Source: Rhodoferax sp. UBA4409 (GTDB taxonomy: Bacteria; Pseudomonadota; Gammaproteobacteria; Burkholderiales; Burkholderiaceae_C). Taken from it: a DNA stretch of 25,144 bases. Positions 7,948-16,176 of this stretch are shown piece by piece; within the stretch, counting starts at the first letter, position 1, and each line of letters starts with the position of its first letter. A program made the translations under genes and the position numbers. The stretch spans positions 1-25,144 of the forward strand of contig DGQR01000075.1 of assembly GCA_002390825.1 (NCBI GenBank). The letters are read 5' to 3'. The notes beneath the pieces are model-generated. The model was not told the DNA's origin and did no database searches. It saw only the letters and a list, made by a program, of their open reading frames with translations.

Positions 7948-8624
7948 TGGGCACCGGCCGGCACAGCCGGGGCAGCGGCGGCAGGTGTTGGTGCCGGTTG
8001 GTGCAACTGGTGCCGGCGAAACGGTTGGACCTTGCCCGAGAGCCAGAGCGCAATCCGGACCTCCATCGCATGGGTCGGCAGGTACGTGGCGGTGCTGGTG
8101 TTCAAGGCCAGCACCAGCAGGCAGGGCGCCCACCGTGAAGCCGGGTGCCGCAAAGACACCTGCCCCAAACGCCGCACCACCGGCACACTGACCGCCAGCC
8201 CGAGCAGCCAGGCGGCCACGACCTCACTCGCACTGTGCGCGCCGACCACGACCCGCGAGACGCCCACCAGCAGGGCCAGCGCGGCACCCAGCGGAGCGCC
8301 GAGATCGCGCCCCCACCGGCCGGGCAAACCTCGTAGCAACAAGGGCAATATGGCCGCGGCCAGCAGGCCATGGCCGCTCACGCCGGTAAAGTCGATCGCG
8401 GCAATGCCGATGCCCCAGCCATAAAACAGGCATTTGCTGGTCACGGTGAGTGCCACCGCAGCCGCCATGGCCGCCACATAGTGGCGGGCAGCGGCTTGTG
8501 CGCCACTCCGCCACAGCCCGAACGCCACCAATACAAACGCCGGCAACAGCAGGCTGGACGAGCCGAAATGGGTCACGGTCCACCAGACCGGGGCAATTGG
8601 GGTGTTGCTCAAGGCCTCGCTCAT
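7944..8624 (-). CDS. PAP2-like membrane protein with altered active site
   Basis: A 226-residue membrane protein with five or six hydrophobic segments. It keeps parts of the PAP2 signature: VSGHGLLAA in place of PSGH, and SRVVVGAHSASE, where the final Asp of SR-x5-H-x3-D is Glu. The first motif K-x6-RP is not recognisable; only TSKCLFYGWG stands in its place. It may be a diverged phosphatase or a non-catalytic relative. The C-terminus is a basic then Pro/Ala-rich tail. ATG 8624 overlaps the stop of the kinase gene upstream (ATGA), so it is the last gene of the operon running from 11990. The frame is open further upstream but only inside the kinase gene. Confidence 0.75.
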   Translation of the reverse strand: MSEALSNTPIAPVWWTVTHFGSSSLLLPAFVLVAFGLWRSGAQAAARHYVAAMAAAVALTVTSKCLFYGWGIGIAAIDFTGVSGHGLLAAAILPLLLRGLPGRWGRDLGAPLGAALALLVGVSRVVVGAHSASEVVAAWLLGLAVSVPVVRRLGQVSLRHPASRWAPCLLVLALNTSTATYLPTHAMEVRIALWLSGKVQPFRRHQLHQPAPTPAAAAPAVPAGAH

Positions 8625-9673
8625 ACGATCAGGGGGTTGTCGCTCATGGCCTCGATCTGGTCCTCCAGCATCTGGATCTGGCCTTTCCAGTAATCGCTGC
8701 TGCCAAACCACGGGAAGTTCACCGGAAAAATCGGGTCGCTCCAGCGCCGCGCCAGCCAGGCGCTGTAGTGAATCAGGCGCAGCGTGCGCAGAGGCTCGAT
8801 CAGGGCTAGCTCCATACGATCGAACTCGCGGAATTGCTCGTAGCCATCCACCAGCATGCCGAGCTGCCGGGTTTGCTGCTGCCGGTCGCCGCTGAGCAGC
8901 ATCCACAAATCTTGCACCGCCGGGCCGGTGCGCGCGTCGTCCAAGTCCACAAAATGCGGGCCGGGACCGGCGCTGGCCGCGGCATCGGTCGGCGTCCAGA
9001 GAATGTTGCCGGGGTGGCAGTCGCCATGCAGGCGCAGCTGGCGTATGCCGCTGGAATTGGTCTTGTTTTGGCCTGTAGCGCCCGCCATATCTGCGCGAGC
9101 AGCTATCAAATCAATAGCTTCCTGGCAGCGCTTGCTCCAGAGGGTTTGCACATCTAGTGGCACGCAGTCGTGCGCGAGCAGCCACTGCATCGGCTCCACC
9201 GCAAAGGTCTGGACATCCAGTGCAGGGCGCTGCACAAAGGGGCGGCGCGCGCCTACGGTGTGGATACGCGCCAGAAAGCGGCCGATCCATTCCAGCACTT
9301 CACCATCGTCAAGTTCAGGTGGGCGGCCACCGCTGCGCGGGCTCACGCTGAAGCTGAAATCCTGAAACCGGTGCAGGGTGTGGCCGTTCAGTACCAAAGG
9401 GCCGACGGCCGGAATCTCGGCCGCCATCAGCTCGGCGGCAAAGTCGTGCTCTTCCTGAATTTGCGCGTCGCTCCAACGCTCGGGGCGGTAGAACTTGGCC
9501 ACCACCGGCGCGCCGTCTTCGAGCTGAACCTGGTAAACCCGGTTTTCGTACGACGAGAGGGCGGTGAGCCTCCCGTCGCCGCGCAAGCCCACGCTCTCCA
9601 GCGCGTCGAGCACCACGTCCGGGGTCAGGGTTTCAAAGGGATGGGCGGCGCCGGGCGCGGTGGGGGAGTTCAT
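8621..9673 (-). CDS. srkA: SrkA/RdoA-like stress response Ser/Thr kinase with a repeat-encoded insertion
   Basis: A 350-residue cytoplasmic kinase of the APH/choline-kinase fold, like Escherichia coli SrkA (YihE), a Ser/Thr kinase linked to Cpx stress. Evidence: SSYENRVYQVQ near residue 40, VVAKFYRPERWS (Lys60 region), RLHGDCHPGNILW (about 214-226, catalytic Asp218) and FVDLDDARTGPAVQDLWM (metal-binding Asp243/245). Escherichia coli SrkA is about 328 residues; here roughly 22 extra residues (185-206) just before the catalytic loop are encoded by a copy of the dispersed repeat, in frame. ATG 9673 fits the family N-terminus. It lies 53 bases after the kinase-UspA gene and overlaps the PAP2-like gene. 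Confidence 0.9.
   Translation of the reverse strand: MNSPTAPGAAHPFETLTPDVVLDALESVGLRGDGRLTALSSYENRVYQVQLEDGAPVVAKFYRPERWSDAQIQEEHDFAAELMAAEIPAVGPLVLNGHTLHRFQDFSFSVSPRSGGRPPELDDGEVLEWIGRFLARIHTVGARRPFVQRPALDVQTFAVEPMQWLLAHDCVPLDVQTLWSKRCQEAIDLIAARADMAGATGQNKTNSSGIRQLRLHGDCHPGNILWTPTDAAASAGPGPHFVDLDDARTGPAVQDLWMLLSGDRQQQTRQLGMLVDGYEQFREFDRMELALIEPLRTLRLIHYSAWLARRWSDPIFPVNFPWFGSSDYWKGQIQMLEDQIEAMSDNPLIV
9070..9119 (+). repeat. dispersed palindromic repeat, copy 2, inside srkA
   Basis: On the plus strand it reads GGCCTGTAGCGCCC, a short spacer, CTGCGCGAGCAGCTATC and AATCAATAGC, in the same order as the copies at 4366, 22766 and 24744. Read on the minus strand it is part of the srkA coding frame and gives EAIDLIAARADMAGATGQ. 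It is a whole copy with no stop codon in the coding frame. Confidence 0.7.
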
Positions 9674-9726
9674 GCGGGCATTGTCCCCCGCTTTGCCGCC
9701 CGAGCGGGGTGCGCCCGGCAGTCCGT

Positions 9727-11244
9727 TCAGCCTAGCGGGCCGAGGTCGTCGCCGTAGCCGGAGAGGCCTCCCGACTCGGCGTCGGAGTCCGAGTAGCCCG
9801 CTGACGCGGTGGTGCGGGCGTCCGCACCCAAGTGCTCGAAAGGCAAGGCCTGCTTGACCAGAATCAGGGTGCAGGGCGCCTCCATTGCCACCTTGATCGG
9901 CACCGTGGCGACAAAGCGTTGGGTCTTGAGCCCGTGGGTGGCCGCCCCCATGACGATCACGCTCACCTGGTTGCCCCGCGCATAGTCCAGCAGGGCTTGT
10001 GCCACGTCGTTGCTCTCGAGGACATGGCACGACATCTGGTGGCCGGGGTGATCCAGCGGCTGGGCCCATTGGCGCAGCGCACTCAGGTAGCGCCGGTGCA
10101 CATGGGTTTCGCTCTTGCTGTCGTCCGAGGCGCTGGTCTGGCTGCCGGAGATGACGGTCACACACGCCAGCCGTGCGCCCGGCCGGGTGCCCAGTGATCT
10201 GGCGACCGCCTGGCGCAGGCTGTAAAGGGTGGCGTCACTCGCATCTTTGTGCGGCACGGCCACCATAACGATGGGGACTTCTTCGAGCTGTTGGGCCGGC
10301 AAGGGGCTGGGCTGATAGTGCATGCCCGCTGCCTTGATCCACCGTTTGAAATGGGTGCGAAACGGGGTGCCTTGGATGTTGGTGCCGCGCTGGGTGACAT
10401 GCACCTGGGTCGGATGCACCAAGTCAAAGGCCAGATGCGCGGCCGACGGATAGCGCTTGGCGGCTTCCGGCTCCAGGCAGCGCAAAACCACCTCTTGCAA
10501 CCAGGCAGGCACCTCCGGGCGGCGCTTGCGCGGCGGCACCGGGTCCATCCACAAGCGCTGGCGCAGGCCGGCTTGGGTGAGCGGCTCCCCAAAGGGCAAC
10601 TCTGCGGTGCACAGCTGGTACAGCATGACACCGATGGCAAACACATCGCTGCGCGGGTCGCCCCGCACGCCCACGACCTGCTCGGGGGCAATCCAGGCCG
10701 GCGAGCCCACCGCTTTGCGCAATTGCTCGGCCAGCAGATCTGGAAAGTGGGCGTGGCAAGAGAGCCCGAAGTCCAGCAGTACTGCGCTGCCGTCCTCGCG
10801 GATCAGCACATTGGCGGGCTTGAGATCGAGATGCACCGTGTTTTGCTGGTGCAGTGCATGGGCGGCGCGGGCCACGGCTGCGCCCAGACGCGTGATCTCG
10901 GCTACATCTAGAAGTTGTGGGCCATCCAGCCAGTGCTGCAGGGTGCGCCCCTGCACGTATTCCATGACCAGATAGGGCACATGCACCAGGTCGCCGGCGG
11001 CCACAAACCGGGGGGTATGCGGACCGCTCAGGGCTTGCATGATTTGGCACTCCACCTCGAAGCTGACGATGTTTTCCGCCCCGTCGCCCGCGGTCATGCG
11101 GGGGACCTTCATGGCCATGTCGAAGCCGGGCCCCGACCGCCCGTCGGCATACACGACCCGGTAAATATGGGCCATGCCGCCGGAGTGGATGCAAGCTTCA
11201 ATACGGAAGCCGTCCAGCATCTCGCCCGGTTCGAGTAGTTTCAT
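9727..11244 (-). CDS. bifunctional Ser/Thr protein kinase - universal stress protein
   Basis: A 505-residue cytoplasmic fusion. Residues about 10-275 are a Hanks-type kinase: glycine loop HSGGMAHIYRV, Lys46 in MAMKVPR, MEYVQGRTL hinge, catalytic loop HLDLKPANV (138-146; Leu replaces Arg of HRD), DFG 158-160, and SPAWIAPEQ. Residues about 323-464 are a UspA domain ending in VIVMGAATHG and PCTLILVK, which probably binds a nucleotide. The last 35 residues are an acidic Ser/Gly/Asp-rich tail that could be an autophosphorylation site. The domain order matches the 'bifunctional serine/threonine protein kinase/universal stress protein' group of betaproteobacteria. Its ATG overlaps the stop of the phosphoesterase gene. 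Confidence 0.9.
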   Translation of the reverse strand: MKLLEPGEMLDGFRIEACIHSGGMAHIYRVVYADGRSGPGFDMAMKVPRMTAGDGAENIVSFEVECQIMQALSGPHTPRFVAAGDLVHVPYLVMEYVQGRTLQHWLDGPQLLDVAEITRLGAAVARAAHALHQQNTVHLDLKPANVLIREDGSAVLLDFGLSCHAHFPDLLAEQLRKAVGSPAWIAPEQVVGVRGDPRSDVFAIGVMLYQLCTAELPFGEPLTQAGLRQRLWMDPVPPRKRRPEVPAWLQEVVLRCLEPEAAKRYPSAAHLAFDLVHPTQVHVTQRGTNIQGTPFRTHFKRWIKAAGMHYQPSPLPAQQLEEVPIVMVAVPHKDASDATLYSLRQAVARSLGTRPGARLACVTVISGSQTSASDDSKSETHVHRRYLSALRQWAQPLDHPGHQMSCHVLESNDVAQALLDYARGNQVSVIVMGAATHGLKTQRFVATVPIKVAMEAPCTLILVKQALPFEHLGADARTTASAGYSDSDAESGGLSGYGDDLGPLG

Positions 11245-11990
11245 CGGCCTTGCTCCAGTCGCTGGGCGAAGAATTCCGGCAGGCCCGCGGCGCGGATGGC
11301 GGTAGCCGCCGCGAAATGGTCATACGGCACGCGATAAAAGGTCAGCTGTTGGCGCTCGGTGTCGAGGAGGGCGTACATGGCTTCGGGCTTGCCGTCGCGC
11401 GGCTGGCCGACCGAGCCTACGGTGCTCAGCCAGTGCCGGTGTTTGGGCACCGGTACCGCCACACCGGCCTGCGGGGTGAACTTCATCAACCCGCTGGTGC
11501 CTCGGTAGTACAGGCTTTGCAAATGCACATGGCCGCCGAACACGTAGCGCACATCGGGTAGCGCGCCGGCAGCGTTCAGGCTCTCGGTGGCACTGCGCTC
11601 GTCGTACACATAGCGCCAGAGTTCCGGGGCGTCCACACTGGCGTGGACGAGCAATACGGTGTCCATGTGATGGGTGAGGGGCAGGGCGGCGATCCATTCC
11701 CGTTGGCTGCTGCTGAGTTGCCGGTGCGTCCAGTCGGCGGTGCTGTCGCCGATGGTTTTGGGTACTGCAGGGGGTGCGACCGCCATGGCGTCATGGTTGC
11801 CCTTGAGCACGATGGCGCCCTCTTCGGTGAGCAGCATGATGCGCTGCACCACCTCTGCCGGCTGCGCGCCGTAACCCACCATGTCCCCCAGAAATGCAAA
11901 TCGCTGTGCTTTTTGCGCGCGTGCATGGGCCAGGCAGGCTTCCAATGCCTGCAGGTTGCCGTGTATGTCGGACAACAAAGCCAATCTCAT
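11241..11990 (-). CDS. calcineurin-like metallophosphoesterase
   Basis: A 249-residue cytoplasmic enzyme with the full two-metal phosphoesterase signature: LLSDIHGNLQAL (DxH, residues 8-10), FLGDMVGYG (GD), LKGNHDAMAV (GNHD) and FGGHVHLQ (GHxH). Members close to this one act as phosphodiesterases or protein phosphatases. Being the first gene of an operon with two protein kinases, it may be the opposing phosphatase; that is inference. Its stop overlaps the next start (ATGA), implying translational coupling. The 136-base gap to the divergent channel gene must contain its promoter; no clear sigma-70 boxes stand out. Confidence 0.88.
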   Translation of the reverse strand: MRLALLSDIHGNLQALEACLAHARAQKAQRFAFLGDMVGYGAQPAEVVQRIMLLTEEGAIVLKGNHDAMAVAPPAVPKTIGDSTADWTHRQLSSSQREWIAALPLTHHMDTVLLVHASVDAPELWRYVYDERSATESLNAAGALPDVRYVFGGHVHLQSLYYRGTSGLMKFTPQAGVAVPVPKHRHWLSTVGSVGQPRDGKPEAMYALLDTERQQLTFYRVPYDHFAAATAIRAAGLPEFFAQRLEQGR

Positions 11991-12126
11991 CGCGTCTCCA
12001 TCGTTGTTATTCGGGTGATCTGCGCATCATGCTCCGCCGGGCTGACAGCAAGTTTGCAGACGCGGGGGCTTGCGCCGATTGATGCAGGTCAAAGTCTGCC
12101 GCTCCGGGCACTCTTACAGTGCTTGC

Positions 12127-12552
12127 ATGCGCAAAGTCAAACTCCACAAACTCGTGATAGGCCGCCGGGGGCTGGCGTATTCGCTGGGGCTGTGCATGTT
12201 GATTTTGGGCATCGGGGGCCTGGGCTTCTGGGTGCTCGAGCCACGCGCAGAAACCTATAGCGACGGCTTGTGGCTGGCTTTCACGACGGCGGCGACTGTG
12301 GGCTATGGCGATATTGTGCCCAGCACACACGCTTCACGCTTTTTTGCGGTGCTGGTGGTGCTCATGGGGCTGGCGGTGCTGTCGCTGGTGACCGCGTCGG
12401 TGGCAGCCATGCTGGTGGAGGTGGAAGAGCGCGCGGTGGATAGTGAGTTGCTGCGCGAAATCCATGCCCTGCGCCTGGAGGTGCGGCACTTGCGCGATGA
12501 GGTGCATGCGCAGCACCCTGCAAGCGGCAAAGAAAAAGCCGACGGGCCCTGA
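12127..12552 (+). CDS. two-helix potassium channel
   Basis: A 141-residue membrane protein. One hydrophobic helix (about 16-37), a pore loop with the K+ selectivity filter TVGYGD (57-62) and a second helix (about 71-96) form the 2TM/pore unit, so four subunits would make one channel. The tail from about 97 is charged, with heptad-like leucines (EERAVDSELLREIHALRLEVRHLRDE), probably a tetramerising coiled coil. There is no RCK nucleotide-binding domain. The start is uncertain: ATG 12127 fits the basic N-terminus (MRKVKLHKL), but ATG 12082 and TTG 12070 are in frame upstream and none has a convincing ribosome-binding site. Confidence 0.85.
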   Translation: MRKVKLHKLVIGRRGLAYSLGLCMLILGIGGLGFWVLEPRAETYSDGLWLAFTTAATVGYGDIVPSTHASRFFAVLVVLMGLAVLSLVTASVAAMLVEVEERAVDSELLREIHALRLEVRHLRDEVHAQHPASGKEKADGP

Positions 12553-12555
12553 GGC

Positions 12556-12589
12556 GTGCCGGCTTGGGAGGCCTGCGGCGCCGGGGCAC
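12556..12589. other. hairpin between converging genes
   Basis: GTGCC and GGC (12556-12563) pair with GCC and GGCAC (12580-12582, 12585-12589), with a two-base bulge on the right arm. It lies just past the channel stop and before the ohr stop on the other strand. No T run follows on either strand, so it is at most a weak terminator. Confidence 0.3.
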
Positions 12590-12606
12590 CGCGGGGCAGA
12601 TCGCGA

Positions 12607-13035
12607 TTAAACGATCGTGATGGTCACTTCAATGTTGCCGCGTGTCGCGTTGGAGTAGGGGCAGACTTCGTGGGTCTTGGCAACCAGGGCTTCTGCCGCA
12701 GCGCGGTCCATGCCGGGGATGCTGACTTCCAGGGCGACTTCAATGCCGAAGCCTTGGGGGATCTGGCCGATGCCGACGGATGCGTTGATGCTCACGTCTG
12801 CTGGCAAGGCGATCTTTTGAGTGCCGGCCACAAACTTCAGGGCGCCGATAAAGCAAGCGCTGTAGCCGGAGGCAAACAGCTGCTCAGGGTTCACACCGCC
12901 GCCAGCGCCACCCATTTCTTTGGGCACTGCCAGCTTCAGGTCCAACAGGCCGTCGGAAGTGCGTGTGGTGCCGTCACGGCCGCCAGTGGAGGTGGCGTGC
13001 GCTGTGTAGAGAACTTTCTCGATCTTGTTGACCAT
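12607..13035 (-). CDS. ohr: organic hydroperoxide resistance protein Ohr
   Basis: A 142-residue OsmC/Ohr-family thiol peroxidase of standard length. The two catalytic cysteines sit at the usual places: Cys61 in SGYSACFIGAL and Cys125 in EVCPYSNAT. The N-terminal YTAHATSTGGRDG is also typical of Ohr rather than OsmC. It reduces organic and fatty-acid hydroperoxides to alcohols using lipoylated proteins as reductant. It lies 56 bases downstream of ohrR on the same strand, with AAAGAAG before the ATG. It is either cotranscribed with ohrR or served by its own promoter in that gap. Confidence 0.93.
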   Translation of the reverse strand: MVNKIEKVLYTAHATSTGGRDGTTRTSDGLLDLKLAVPKEMGGAGGGVNPEQLFASGYSACFIGALKFVAGTQKIALPADVSINASVGIGQIPQGFGIEVALEVSIPGMDRAAAEALVAKTHEVCPYSNATRGNIEVTITIV

Positions 13036-13091
13036 GGTGCTTCTTTCATAAAAGCTGCGTCAGCAGCGGTTGGGGGTAATCGTGAAGGGGT

Positions 13092-13559
13092 TTAACCGTG
13101 TGAGCCGGTCAGCCGGTCACGCAGGGTTTGAACTTGTCCAGTGAGAGCCATGAGCTCCGGCACGGGGCAGCCGCTGGCGGCAACAACGCAGGCCGGGATA
13201 CTGATGGCCTTGGCTTTCAGGGCGCGGCCTTCGGGGCTTACAAACACTTCCACACGGCGCTCGTCCTGGGCACTGCGCTGACGGCGCAACAGGCCGCTGG
13301 CCTCCATGCGCTTGAGCAAAGGCGTGAGCGTTCCGGAGTCAAGGAACAGGCGCTCGCCCAAGGCGGAGACGCTCAGGCCATCGGTCTCCCACAGCACCAG
13401 CATGACCAGGTATTGCGGGTATGTCAGTTGCAGGGCGTCCAGCAAGGGCTTGTACAGCTTGGTCATGGCCAGTGATGCGGAGTACAGCGCAAAGCACAGC
13501 TGGTTGTCCAGCCGCAAGGCGGCATCGTTGGCGGGAAGTGGGTGGGCGCTGTGGGGCAT
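13092..13559 (-). CDS. ohrR: MarR-family organic peroxide sensor OhrR
   Basis: A 155-residue MarR-type repressor. LDNQLCFALYSAS contains the peroxide-sensing Cys22. Further cysteines at 124 and 131 (ACVVAASGCP) are placed like the resolving Cys of two-cysteine OhrR proteins such as that of Xanthomonas. The winged helix is complete: LTYPQYLVMLVLW, LFLDSGTLTPLLKRME (recognition helix) and DERRVEVFVSPEG (wing). Oxidation of Cys22 by organic hydroperoxide should release it from the operator just upstream, switching on its own gene and ohr. The regulator and its target are adjacent on one strand, which supports this. Confidence 0.92.
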   Translation of the reverse strand: MPHSAHPLPANDAALRLDNQLCFALYSASLAMTKLYKPLLDALQLTYPQYLVMLVLWETDGLSVSALGERLFLDSGTLTPLLKRMEASGLLRRQRSAQDERRVEVFVSPEGRALKAKAISIPACVVAASGCPVPELMALTGQVQTLRDRLTGSHG

Positions 13560-13571
13560 GGGCTGAATTGT

Positions 13572-13609
13572 ATTTCACAATTAAATTGTGTGCAATTGAA
13601 TTGTGAAAT
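13572..13609. promoter_or_regulatory. double palindromic OhrR operator
   Basis: Twelve bases upstream of the ohrR start lies a 7-1-7 perfect palindrome, CACAATT-A-AATTGTG (13576-13590). A second weaker one follows, CAATT-G-AATTG (13593-13603). Their centres are 15 bases apart. The outer arms ATTTCACAATT (13572-13582) and AATTGTGAAAT (13599-13609) are also exact inverted repeats of each other. AT-rich palindromes with AATT cores match known OhrR boxes. The -10 region of ohrR probably lies within this block, so OhrR binding would block transcription. Confidence 0.75.
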
Positions 13610-13664
13610 GCTTATGTGGCGTGGGGCGATAGCAGCCGGGGTGCTTGCACCAGGTCGAAGTCTG

Positions 13665-14408
13665 CTAAGGGCCTGCGGAGCGTAAGTAGGCCTGCGCGAT
13701 GGCTTCCACATTGACCTTTTTGAGTCCTTCGTTCAGGACGAGCCGCATCGCCTCAGCAGCGGGTGTGAGGTTGAAGCACACGTACAGGGGCAACTTGCCG
13801 GTGGTCGGCCGGGCGGCCAGTTCGAGCGAGGAGAGTGCATGCGCTTTTTGGAGGTACTCAAAGACCCGAGCGTCGGTCACGGCATAGTCCACCCGCTTGG
13901 CCGCCAGTTTTTGAAGGCTGGACAAATCGTTGGGCGCCACATCCACCTTGACCAAGGATTGCGATACCAAACGCGCAATGTCCGGGCCGTTGTCATACCC
14001 TTCGATCACCCCGATGCGCTTGCCGTGCAAGTCTTTCCAATGGCGCCAGGTTGGCTGACTGCCCTTGCGTTGCGCCAAAAAAAACTGGTAGTAGCCGATG
14101 GGGTCGGATGTCAGGCCATTGGCATCGAGGCACTCTTGTTGCGACGCCGAGTAAAAGCCCATGGGACCGTTACGCTTGCCGCTCATGGCCACCTTGATGG
14201 CTCTGAGCCACGGAAGAACCTTGATCGATACGCTATGCCCTTGCGTGGCATAGGCCTCGCGCAACACCACCGACAAGAAGCCCTGATTGGCGAGAGTGCC
14301 GGAATAGGGTGGCCAGTCCAGCGTCACCAGCGCCACCTCATTTGCCGCTGCAGGCCGGAGCCCCAGCACCAACAGGCTGGCTAGAGCGATGTGGAGGAGT
14401 CGGGGCAT
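13665..14408 (-). CDS. periplasmic solute-binding protein, SBP_bac_3 type
   Basis: A 247-residue exported protein. Residues 1-22 are a signal peptide ending in PAAA. The mature part resembles family-3 solute-binding proteins: VTLDWPPYSGTLANQG at the start, RIGVIEGYDNG after about residue 125, and VDYAVTDARVFEYLQ in the second lobe. PWLRAIKVAMSGKRNG is typical of the HisJ-like group often annotated as transporter substrate-binding domain protein. The start is six bases past the NodJ-type permease gene, so it is the last gene of that operon, although a NodIJ exporter would not normally need a binding protein. It could be a sensor or orphan; no matching import permease is adjacent. Confidence 0.75.
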   Translation of the reverse strand: MPRLLHIALASLLVLGLRPAAANEVALVTLDWPPYSGTLANQGFLSVVLREAYATQGHSVSIKVLPWLRAIKVAMSGKRNGPMGFYSASQQECLDANGLTSDPIGYYQFFLAQRKGSQPTWRHWKDLHGKRIGVIEGYDNGPDIARLVSQSLVKVDVAPNDLSSLQKLAAKRVDYAVTDARVFEYLQKAHALSSLELAARPTTGKLPLYVCFNLTPAAEAMRLVLNEGLKKVNVEAIAQAYLRSAGP

Positions 14409-14414
14409 GGGGTG

Positions 14415-15242
14415 TTATTTAGAAAACCGCTTGCGTGTGAAAGCTAGCGCAATCCAAAACGCACCGCTTGCATAGGCCAACAGCACCAAGCCGTGACGCC
14501 AGGCATCCGTGGGCCACTGATCCATGAACAGCGGTCGCACCAAGGCCACCGCGTTGGACAGGGGCAACCAGTCGGCGACGACCCGCACCGCAGAGGGCAA
14601 TTGATCCAAGGGGAAAAACACACCACTCAAAAACATCATGGGCGTGAGGAACAACGTGAAGTAGTAGGTAAAAAAGTCATAGCCCTTGGCCAGCGCATTG
14701 AAGATCAGCGCAATGCAACTAAAGGTAATGCCCACCCCCAGCAAAATGGGCCAGGCCACCAGCAGCTTGGGGCTGTGGCTGATACCCAGCACCAACATCA
14801 CCCCCAAGATGGCCGTCACAGTGAACAGCGACTTGAAAGCCGCCCACAGCATTTCGGCCAGCACCACGTTGTCCAAGCTCACGGGGGCATTCATGATGCC
14901 GTCCCACGTTTTTTGCACATGCATGCGGCTGAAGGCGGAGTACAGGGCCTCAAACGAGGCGGACTGCATGGCGCTCATGCAAATCGAGCCACTGGCAAGA
15001 AACAAGATGTACGGCACTTGTTGCCCGTTCACCGTGATCTGCCCGACCAGTGCGCCCATACCGTAGCCGAAGGCCACGAGCCACATCAAAGGTTCAGCAA
15101 TATTGCCCACCAAACTGGGAATAGCCAGCTTGCGCCAGACCAGCAGGTTGCGCAAAAACACCGGCCAAAAGCGCATGGACAGCTCGGGCGCGCGCCAGAT
15201 GCTCTGGGGTTTGAGAAGGCGGGCAGTTGTGGGGGGGCTCAT
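14415..15242 (-). CDS. ABC-2 type exporter permease (NodJ-like)
   Basis: A 275-residue inner-membrane protein with six hydrophobic segments and the ABC-2 (DrrB/NodJ) pattern. It begins with an amphipathic stretch, RFWPVFLRNLLVWRKL, then IAEPLMWLVAFGYGMG; later come TPMMFLSGVFFPLDQLP and WLPLSNAVALVRPL, the most conserved ABC-2 blocks. It forms the membrane channel for the ATPase encoded just upstream, one base separating stop and start (TGA-T-ATG). The substrate is unknown. In rhizobia NodIJ exports Nod factor; outside rhizobia close homologues are common and not tied to nodulation. Confidence 0.88.
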   Translation of the reverse strand: MSPPTTARLLKPQSIWRAPELSMRFWPVFLRNLLVWRKLAIPSLVGNIAEPLMWLVAFGYGMGALVGQITVNGQQVPYILFLASGSICMSAMQSASFEALYSAFSRMHVQKTWDGIMNAPVSLDNVVLAEMLWAAFKSLFTVTAILGVMLVLGISHSPKLLVAWPILLGVGITFSCIALIFNALAKGYDFFTYYFTLFLTPMMFLSGVFFPLDQLPSAVRVVADWLPLSNAVALVRPLFMDQWPTDAWRHGLVLLAYASGAFWIALAFTRKRFSK

Positions 15243-15243
15243 A

Positions 15244-16175
<932 letters not shown>

Positions 16176-16176
<1 letters not shown>

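Noticed and set aside
9674..10165. Upstream extension of the SrkA frame into the kinase-UspA gene
   Set aside because: The frame is open by composition only. The SrkA family N-terminus begins at 9673 and the extension has low-complexity composition.
12070..12126. Longer start (TTG 12070 or ATG 12082) for the potassium channel
   Set aside because: The extra residues (CRSGHSYSAC region) look like translated promoter sequence; the basic N-terminus before helix one starts at 12127. Not excluded.
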